From: an uncultured Phycisphaerales bacterium
GTDB taxonomy: Bacteria > Planctomycetota > Phycisphaerae > WQYP01
Reading direction: 5' to 3'
Assembly (NCBI GenBank): GCA_937901265.1
Contig: CALCHA010000126.1
Location: 1 to 10,840, forward strand
Length of the DNA: 10,840 bases
The notes under the pieces were generated by a model, which made no database searches, was not told the DNA's origin, and was given only the letters and a program-made list of their open reading frames with translations. This document shows positions 1 to 5,750 of the stretch, one piece after another; positions within the stretch are counted from its first letter, which is position 1; each line of letters begins with the position of its first letter. The position numbers and the translations under genes are program-made.

Positions 1-1515
1 CTGCTCGCGACGTTGCCACTGTTCAGCGCCCAGACGCCGAAGGCGGCGGCGGGGGCGTTGGCGGGGGGCCTGGTGTGTGCGGGGGTGGGCGTGCTGGCGA
101 TGGTGAGCATTCCGGTGACGCCCTGGATCGCGGAAGCATTTGGTCGGAACTCGGCGACGTGGATGCACGAAGCCGCGCCGCCGATGGTGAATGATGATGA
201 CATGCATTTGATCTTTGCGCAGCGCTATCTGGGCCTGACGCTGCGGCTGGAGGGGGAGAATGTGGAGCTGACGGAGGCGGACCGCGCCCGGGCGACCCCG
301 GGCCAGGCGGCGTGGGTGGAGGATCACCATAAGCAACTGGCGTCGGCGATGAAGCGGCTGGCGGCCGGGGGCCCGGCGCTGCCGCTGTTGCTGGCGAATT
401 ATTACGACAACCCGAAGGAACGGCCGGACCGCTTCTGCACGTTTGTGGGAGAGGGCATGAACGTCTCGGTGGCGGTGACCTACGTGCCCGACGCCAGCGA
501 TCCGAACAACCCGCACCTGTATCGCTATTTCCATGGCGCGGGAAAGGTGCAGGCATCCAGCGACGCCGCGGACATGCGGCTGCAGCGGTCGCTGGGGCAT
601 TTGACCGCCCTGGTGCATGATGCGAATCCGGCGAACACGCCGGCGGAGAATGTGCTGGTGGTGGCGTGCGGGGCGGGGGTGACGGCGGGGTCGTTCGTGC
701 CCTACGACACCGTCAAGAGCATCACGATCTGCGACATTGAACCCATGGTTCCGGCGCGGGTGGCGCCGCTGTTCGCCAAAGAGAATTACAACGTGGTGGC
801 GGATCCGCGGACCACGGTGGTGCTGGACGATGGGCGCCATTTCGTGCGGACGACCAAGGAGAAGTTCGACATCATCACCTCCGATCCGATCGATCCCTGG
901 GTCAAGGGTTGCGCGGCGCTCAACACGGTGGAATATTACGAGATGTGCAAGGAACATCTGAAGCCGGGCGGGGTCATGGCATTGTGGATTCCGCTCTACG
1001 AGAACAACGAGGATTCAGCCAAGTCCATCATTGCGACCTTCTTCAAGGTCTTCCCCAACGGGATGCTGTGGTCGAACGACATCACCAGCGGCGAGGGTTA
1101 TGACGCGGTACTCTTCGGCACGACCGATGCCTGCACGATTAACGTGGACGCGGTGCAGGCCTATCTGGATAGCCACCCGAAGGTCAAGGATTCGCTCACC
1201 GAGGTGGGCTTTGGCAAGAGTGACGGGCTGGTGGCGGTGGACCTGCTCTCGACGTTCGCGGCGGATGCGGAGCATGTGAAGCCCTGGACGAATGGGGCGG
1301 AACTGAACGAGGATATGAACCTGCGGCTGCAGTATCTGGCGGGGCTCTGGCTGAACAAACAGATGGCCCCGGAGATTCTGCGGAACATTTTGAAGTGTTA
1401 CGAATTTCCGAATGACATTTTTCAGGGTTCCCCCGCGACGATCCGGGCGTTAAAAGAGCATTTGATTGCGAAGAACCGGATTCCGGCAAGTTTTAGAAGT
1501 GGGCCGACACAATGA
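1..1515 (+). CDS. Membrane-fused spermidine synthase-like protein, C-terminal part
   Basis: The frame is open from base 1, and the first in-frame start-like codon (TTG at 13) falls inside a hydrophobic stretch, so the gene is cut by the window edge. What remains is a last membrane segment (codons about 15-40), a linker of about 170 residues, and a Rossmann methyltransferase-like domain. That domain has a glycine-rich SAM-type loop (VACGAGVTAG, codons 221-230), an acidic motif CDIEP (about 244), DDGRHF (276-281) and DIITSDPIDPW (290-300). The last resembles the catalytic Asp-containing segment of spermidine synthases, which transfer aminopropyl groups to putrescine. In fused MFS/spermidine-synthase proteins this domain follows many membrane helices, which fits the truncated N-terminus. 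Polyamine synthesis by such fused proteins is not certain, and the true substrate may differ. The stop overlaps the next gene's ATG, suggesting co-transcription. Confidence 0.85.
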   Translation: MLATLPLFSAQTPKAAAGALAGGLVCAGVGVLAMVSIPVTPWIAEAFGRNSATWMHEAAPPMVNDDDMHLIFAQRYLGLTLRLEGENVELTEADRARATPGQAAWVEDHHKQLASAMKRLAAGGPALPLLLANYYDNPKERPDRFCTFVGEGMNVSVAVTYVPDASDPNNPHLYRYFHGAGKVQASSDAADMRLQRSLGHLTALVHDANPANTPAENVLVVACGAGVTAGSFVPYDTVKSITICDIEPMVPARVAPLFAKENYNVVADPRTTVVLDDGRHFVRTTKEKFDIITSDPIDPWVKGCAALNTVEYYEMCKEHLKPGGVMALWIPLYENNEDSAKSIIATFFKVFPNGMLWSNDITSGEGYDAVLFGTTDACTINVDAVQAYLDSHPKVKDSLTEVGFGKSDGLVAVDLLSTFAADAEHVKPWTNGAELNEDMNLRLQYLAGLWLNKQMAPEILRNILKCYEFPNDIFQGSPATIRALKEHLIAKNRIPASFRSGPTQ

Positions 1516-3443
1516 AGTATGCATTTTTGATGGCCGCGGCTGTGGTGGTGGCCGCGGGCGTTGCGACGGCGGCAGTTCCGGCAGCGGGGGCGGGGGGGGC
1601 TGCCCCCGGAGCCATTGCCCCGCAGCCGGGGGCGCGGACGTTTGATGTGCGGGCGTATGGTGCCACCGGGGATGGCAAGACGCTGGACACGGCGGCGATC
1701 GCGGCGGCGTTGGATGCGGCGGAAAAGGCGGGCGGGGGGACGGTGACTTTCCCCGCGGGGACCTACGCGAGCTTCAGCGTGCGGCTGCGCAGCAATGTGT
1801 CACTGCACCTGGCGGAGGGGGCGGTGCTGCTGGCGGCGACACCGCCGCGGGAGGGGCCTGGGGCGCGAGGCGGATTCGGTGGGGGCGGGCGCGGGAATGG
1901 CGGCGGCGGGCGGGGAGGCAATGGCGCGGGCGGGGGGAATGGTGGCGGGGGCGGCGCGGGTGCTGCGCGCGGAGCGATCGGGCAGGGCGGCGGGGCGATT
2001 TACAGCGGCGACAACTTCGGGGCCAGCGATCCGACGACGTTGCCGGCACCCCGTGCAGGCGGGCGCGGAGCGGGCGGAGGTCAGGGTCGCGGTCAGGGTC
2101 GCGGAGCGGGCGGCGGCCAGGGAGGCGGCCAGGGTCGCGGGCGAGCGGGCGGCGGGCAGGCCCAGGCGGCGGCATCTCAGCCAGCAGCGACGGGCCCGGC
2201 CCCAGCCGGTTACGACCCGGCCGAGCCCAACGAGTTTGATGCCTACCAGGACTTTGGCCATTCGCACTGGCACAACTCGCTGCTCTGGGGCGAAAACCTC
2301 AAGCACGTGACCATCAGCGGCCCGGGGAGAATTGACGGGCAGGGCCTGTCGCGCAGCGCCAGCGAACGCAACCCCACCGGCAACAAGATTTTCGGCCTGA
2401 AGAATTGCGATGACGTGACGATCCGCGATGTCACCTTGTATCGCGGCGGCCATTTCGCGCTGCTGGCCACGGGCGTGGACCATCTGACGCTCGATCACGT
2501 GACCGTGGATACCGACCGCGACGGCTTCGACATCGACGCCTGCCAGCACGTCACAATAACCAACTGCACCCTCAATTCGCCCAACGATGATGCGCTGGTG
2601 CTCAAATCCTCCTACGCCCTGGGCGTTGCCCGGCCCTGCGACGACATCACCATCAAGAATTGCCACGTCTCGGGCTTCGATGAGGGCACGCTCCTCGACG
2701 GCACGAAACAGACCACCCAGCGCACCGCCCCCGATCGCGGCGGCGTGACGGGGCGGATCAAGTTCGGCACGGAATCCAACGGCGGCTTCAAGAATATCAC
2801 CATCAGCGACTGCACGTTCGAGCATTGCCGCGGGCTGGCGATCGAAAGCGTCGATGGCGGCCCGATCGAGAACATCACGGTCAACAACCTGACGATGAAC
2901 GATGTCACCAGTGCGCCGCTCTTCGTGCGTCTGGGCAACCGGGCCCGCGGGCCCGAGGGCACGCCGGTGGCGACCGTGAAGCACATCGTGATTTCCAACG
3001 TCACCGCGACGCTCGCCGATCCACGCTACGGGTCGCTTTTCTCCGGCATTCCGGGCCATTCCATCGAAGACCTCACGCTGAGCCACCTGCGGCTGGAATA
3101 CCTCGGCGGCGGCGGAAAAGCGGATGTTGCGATCGAGCCTCCCGAGAATGAGGCGGGCTATCCCGATCCGAACATGTTCGGCGTCGTGCCGGCGTATGGG
3201 TTGTACTTTCGGCACGTGAAGAATCTGCAGGTCAGCGACGTGCAGATGACGTATGTGAAGGCGGAGGCGCGGCCGCCGATCGTGCTGGAGGACGTGCAGG
3301 GGGCGACCTTTGAGGATGTGCGGACGAAGCGCGAACCGGGGGTCGCGGTGTTTCGCCTGAAGGATGTGAAGGATCTGACGGTCAAGCAGGTGGAGGGGGT
3401 TGCGGACGGGCGGAAGGAAGCGACGACCGAGGAGTCGCTGTAG
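1512..3443 (+). CDS. Secreted GH28-type beta-helix glycosidase (pectinase/rhamnogalacturonase-like)
   Basis: This is a 643-residue exported protein. A signal peptide (residues 1 to about 20, cut near ATA-AVP) is followed by the pectate-lyase-superfamily opening motif FDVRAYGATGDGKT (about 44-57). A Gly-rich insert (about 112-232) comes next, then a right-handed beta-helix with repeated IxNxxI-type coils. GH28-like acidic residues are visible: D337 in DRDGFD and the pair D359-D360 in PNDDALVLKS. GRIKFGTESNGGF (414-426) and RGLAIES (440-446) match the later GH28 blocks, but the His of the GHG motif and the Arg/Lys of RIK are not in place (A443 and E445 at the RxK positions). It would hydrolyse galacturonan or rhamnogalacturonan in the periplasm or outside the cell; the exact substrate is inferred only from the downstream PL4 gene. 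The ATG lies in an ATGA overlap with the preceding stop, so translation is probably coupled. No strong Shine-Dalgarno is visible. Confidence 0.82.
   Translation: MKYAFLMAAAVVVAAGVATAAVPAAGAGGAAPGAIAPQPGARTFDVRAYGATGDGKTLDTAAIAAALDAAEKAGGGTVTFPAGTYASFSVRLRSNVSLHLAEGAVLLAATPPREGPGARGGFGGGGRGNGGGGRGGNGAGGGNGGGGGAGAARGAIGQGGGAIYSGDNFGASDPTTLPAPRAGGRGAGGGQGRGQGRGAGGGQGGGQGRGRAGGGQAQAAASQPAATGPAPAGYDPAEPNEFDAYQDFGHSHWHNSLLWGENLKHVTISGPGRIDGQGLSRSASERNPTGNKIFGLKNCDDVTIRDVTLYRGGHFALLATGVDHLTLDHVTVDTDRDGFDIDACQHVTITNCTLNSPNDDALVLKSSYALGVARPCDDITIKNCHVSGFDEGTLLDGTKQTTQRTAPDRGGVTGRIKFGTESNGGFKNITISDCTFEHCRGLAIESVDGGPIENITVNNLTMNDVTSAPLFVRLGNRARGPEGTPVATVKHIVISNVTATLADPRYGSLFSGIPGHSIEDLTLSHLRLEYLGGGGKADVAIEPPENEAGYPDPNMFGVVPAYGLYFRHVKNLQVSDVQMTYVKAEARPPIVLEDVQGATFEDVRTKREPGVAVFRLKDVKDLTVKQVEGVADGRKEATTEESL
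1845..2207 (+). other. Gly/Arg/Gln-rich low-complexity insert in the GH28-type protein
   Basis: About 120 codons (residues about 112-232) encode mainly Gly, Ala, Arg, Gln and Asn, with GGGGRGNGGGG-like and GQGR-type units. A short non-repetitive island (AIYSGDNFGASDPTT) sits in the middle. The insert separates the first beta-helix coil (ending near LAEGAVLLAATPP) from the coil beginning near LKHVTISGPGRIDGQG. In ordinary GH28 proteins these two blocks are joined by a short loop. The reading frame is intact throughout, so this is an in-frame expansion and not a frameshift. Confidence 0.85.
2079..2102 (+). repeat. Two perfect tandem copies of a 12-bp unit
   Basis: GGTCAGGGTCGC occurs twice head to tail, encoding GQGR-type repeats. 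Degenerate copies (GGCCAGGGAGGC, GGCCAGGGTCGC) follow up to about 2140. This is consistent with local expansion by replication slippage inside the Gly-rich insert. Confidence 0.8.
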
Positions 3444-3444
3444 C

Positions 3445-3466
3445 GGGGGCCGGGGGCGGGGGCGGG
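3445..3466 (+). other. G-quadruplex-like G-run cluster just after a stop codon
   Basis: Four G-runs of 5, 5, 5 and 3 bases lie on the + strand, separated by loops of only 2, 1 and 1 bases. The cluster starts 2 bases after the TAG of the GH28-type gene. The pattern satisfies the usual G4 motif in both the coding DNA strand and the RNA. Folding in vivo is not shown. Confidence 0.55.
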
Positions 3467-3478
3467 CGGCAGGGCAAA

Positions 3479-3647
3479 CGCATTCTCCGGCGTGGCATCG
3501 GCATCCTGACGATGTTGGGCTGAAGGCCCCTTGCGTCGGCGGTCGAAAAAGTGTCAGGCACAGCGGTATTTTGAACCGGGCCATTGCGCCGCGATTGCAT
3601 CGGCTGCGGCCGATCATTGGCAGGATGCCGATGCCACGGAGAATGCG
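3479..3647. repeat. Intergenic inverted-repeat element, about 169 bp
   Basis: The left arm (3479-3508) and right arm (3621-3647) are reverse complements over 27 bases: CGCATTCTCC plus GTGGCATCGGCATCCTG. They are interrupted only by 3 extra bases (GGC, 3489-3491) in the left arm. Between the arms lie AAAAAGTGTCAGGCAC (3546-3561) and a small hairpin ATCGGC-TGCG-GCCGAT (3599-3614). The element fills most of the otherwise gene-free gap 3444-3768. It has no coding capacity of its own and resembles dispersed palindromic or MITE-like elements of planctomycete genomes; that comparison is from memory and cannot be checked within this single window. Confidence 0.7.
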
Positions 3648-3708
3648 ATTGCCTCCATTGGGCGAAATTTCCGGGGGTGCGGGGCGTTGAACCAAGGGTG
3701 CATCTCCG

Positions 3709-3739
3709 GCGGGGGCGTGGGGGTGGCTCCCGCTCCCGC
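3709..3739 (+). promoter_or_regulatory. GC-rich hairpin in the leader of the PL4 lyase gene
   Basis: Bases 3709-3721 pair with 3727-3739: 12 pairs including two G-T wobbles, one mismatch (3718/3730), and a 5-base loop. It lies 17 bases before the Shine-Dalgarno of the downstream lyase and is not followed by a T-run. It is therefore more likely a leader structure than an intrinsic terminator. Its role is unknown. Confidence 0.45.
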
Positions 3740-3756
3740 TTGTTGATGGTGCTGAT

Positions 3757-3763
3757 GAGGAGG
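3757..3763 (+). promoter_or_regulatory. Strong ribosome binding site that sets the PL4 start
   Basis: GAGGAGG lies 5 bases before the ATG at 3769. An in-frame GTG at 3763 overlaps this site and so cannot be the start. The ATG at 3769 also gives a clean signal peptide. Confidence 0.85.
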
Positions 3764-3768
3764 TGTTC

Positions 3769-5748
3769 ATGCGCCGCTTTACCCCTGCTGTTGTCCTCGC
3801 CCTCTCCCTCGCCGCAGCGTGGGCCTCGACGGCGCGCGCCGCGGATGCCGTCACGGTCACCGACGATGGCGAGGTGTTCACTCTCACCAATGGCATCGTG
3901 ACCGCGAAGGTGCTCAAGCGCAATGGGAACCTCGGATCGCTGGTCTATCGCGGGATCGAAATGACCGCCGGCAGCATCCAGCGCCCGAGCAGCTACTGGT
4001 CGCACAACGCGGCCAGCGACAACACGACGGCCCGGGTCACGATCGATCCGGCGACCAACGGCGGGGAGCGCGCGGAGGTGTCGATCAAGGGGCTCTCCAA
4101 CGGCAAGCCGATGGGGGCGGGACCGGGGGGCTCGGCGATCGCCGACATTGAAATCCGCTACACCCTCGAGCGCGGCCTGAGCGGGCTTTACACCTACACC
4201 ATCTGGGAACACAAGCCCGACTATCCCTACACCAGCGTCGGCGAGGCGCGGTTTCTGGTGAAGCTCAATGATGCCGTCTTCGACTGGATGACCGTCGACG
4301 CCAAGCGCAACTTCCAGATGTTTTCCGCGCACGACTGGAACTACGGCACGGTGCTCAACATGAAAGAGGTGCGGCTGCTCAACACCGGCATCCAGAAGGG
4401 GGAGGTGGAGCACAAGTATGATTATTCGGCCAACCAGTTCGACACGCTGGCGTGGGGCTGGAGCAGCACGGGCCAGCACGTGGGCTGCTGGTTTGTGAAC
4501 CCGACGACGGAGTATCTTTCGGGCGGGCCGACGAAAATTGAGCTGTCCGCGCACCGGGATGCCACGTTCAATCCGGACGCCAAGGATGCCCCCGCGCCGC
4601 CCTGCCTGCTGAATTACTGGCGGGGGAGCCACTATGGCGGGTCGTCGATCGTGGTGCCGCAGGGGGAGGAATGGACGAAGGTGGTGGGGCCCTTTTTGAT
4701 TTACTGCAATGGGGGAGCAGCGAGCGAGACGCCGGAGGCGCTGTGGAAAGATGCGCTTGCGCGGAGGCCGGTGGAGACCCGGGCGTGGCCCTACGGGTGG
4801 GTGGAGGGGGTGGACTATCCGCATGCGGCGCAGCGCTCGACGGTCAGCGGGCGGCTGCTGCTCAGCGATGCGCAGGCGAAGGGGCCCGGGCTGACGCACC
4901 TGCGGGTGGGCCTTTCGCACGCGGATTACACGCCGCCGGCAAATCCCGCCGGCGCCGCGCGCGGCGGGCCGCCGCGGGTGGTGACGTGGCAGGATGACGC
5001 GAAATATTATCAATTCTGGGCGCGCGCCAATGCCGACGGGAGCTTTTCCATCCCCGACGTGCGACCCGGGACCTACACGCTTCATGCGATCGCCGACAAC
5101 GTGCTGGGGGAGTTTGCCCAGGCCGACGTGACGGTGGAGACGGGAAAGCCCCTGGAACTGGGGAGCCTCACGTGGAAGCCGGTGCGCTACGGGCGGCAAC
5201 TCTGGGAGATCGGGGAGCCCGACCGCACCTGCAGCGAGTTCCGCGGCGGCACGGATGCCTACTCCTGGGGCATGTACAACAAGTACGCGGCAGCCTTTCC
5301 CGACGATGTGAATTACACGATCGGAACGTCCGATCCCGCGAAAGACTGGTACCTGATGGAGGTGCCGCACTGGGATGGCAAGACGCTTCAGAAAGGGGGA
5401 GGGACCGATTATCAGGGGCGGCAGACCACCTGGACGATCCACTTCGCCATGCCCGCGGCCGTGCGCGGAAAGGCGACGCTGCGGCTGGCCTTCGCCGGTG
5501 CCGAGGCACGGAGCCTCACGGTGGCGGTGAACGATCAGGATGTCAGCCGGATCACCGGCCTGCTCAACACGGGCATGATCCATCGCGATGCGGACCGCTC
5601 CTACTGGCAGGAGCGCGATGTGCCCTTCGATGCCGCGATGCTGAAGAAGGGCGACAACACGATCAAGCTCACCGTGCCGGCGGGGTTAACGACGGCGGGG
5701 GTGGCGTACGACTATCTGCGCCTGGAGCTGGACGAGGAGGCGAAGTAG
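3769..5748 (+). CDS. Secreted rhamnogalacturonan lyase, PL4 family
   Basis: This 659-residue exported enzyme is expected to cleave the rhamnose-galacturonic acid backbone of rhamnogalacturonan I by beta-elimination. A signal peptide (residues 1 to about 24, cut after ARA) is followed by three domains in the order typical of PL4. First is a catalytic beta-sandwich (about 26-335), starting at LTNGIVTAKVLKRNGNLGSL and containing EYLSGGPTK. Second is an FnIII-like domain (about 355-460), with SIPDVRPGTYTLHAIAD near its end. Third is a C-terminal carbohydrate-binding-like jelly roll (about 465-657), with LWEIGEPDRT and the closing YDYLRLEL. Lys216 in HKYDYS and His288 in RGSHYGG probably correspond to the catalytic Lys/His pair described for the fungal family member; this rests on alignment from memory. 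The start is fixed by a strong Shine-Dalgarno. It follows the GH28-type gene after a gap of about 325 bases and likely works on the same polymer. No convincing promoter was seen. Confidence 0.92.
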   Translation: MRRFTPAVVLALSLAAAWASTARAADAVTVTDDGEVFTLTNGIVTAKVLKRNGNLGSLVYRGIEMTAGSIQRPSSYWSHNAASDNTTARVTIDPATNGGERAEVSIKGLSNGKPMGAGPGGSAIADIEIRYTLERGLSGLYTYTIWEHKPDYPYTSVGEARFLVKLNDAVFDWMTVDAKRNFQMFSAHDWNYGTVLNMKEVRLLNTGIQKGEVEHKYDYSANQFDTLAWGWSSTGQHVGCWFVNPTTEYLSGGPTKIELSAHRDATFNPDAKDAPAPPCLLNYWRGSHYGGSSIVVPQGEEWTKVVGPFLIYCNGGAASETPEALWKDALARRPVETRAWPYGWVEGVDYPHAAQRSTVSGRLLLSDAQAKGPGLTHLRVGLSHADYTPPANPAGAARGGPPRVVTWQDDAKYYQFWARANADGSFSIPDVRPGTYTLHAIADNVLGEFAQADVTVETGKPLELGSLTWKPVRYGRQLWEIGEPDRTCSEFRGGTDAYSWGMYNKYAAAFPDDVNYTIGTSDPAKDWYLMEVPHWDGKTLQKGGGTDYQGRQTTWTIHFAMPAAVRGKATLRLAFAGAEARSLTVAVNDQDVSRITGLLNTGMIHRDADRSYWQERDVPFDAAMLKKGDNTIKLTVPAGLTTAGVAYDYLRLELDEEAK

Positions 5749-5750
5749 CC

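Noticed and set aside
3479..3647. The inverted repeat as an intrinsic terminator or a CRISPR unit
   Set aside because: There is no T-run after either arm, the arms are more than 100 bases apart, and there is no regular repeat-spacer series.
3444..3768. Possible small protein genes in the gap (for example + strand 3400-3690)
   Set aside because: The frames run through the inverted-repeat element and have no plausible start context or conserved motif.
1800..3923. A long open frame on the - strand (about 707 codons) opposite the GH28-type gene
   Set aside because: Antisense of a clear beta-helix protein and across the inverted repeat; no domain and Arg-rich composition.
3382..5583. A long open frame on the - strand (about 733 codons) opposite the PL4 gene
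   Set aside because: No recognisable domain, Arg/Pro/His-rich, and the + strand frame is clearly a PL4 lyase.
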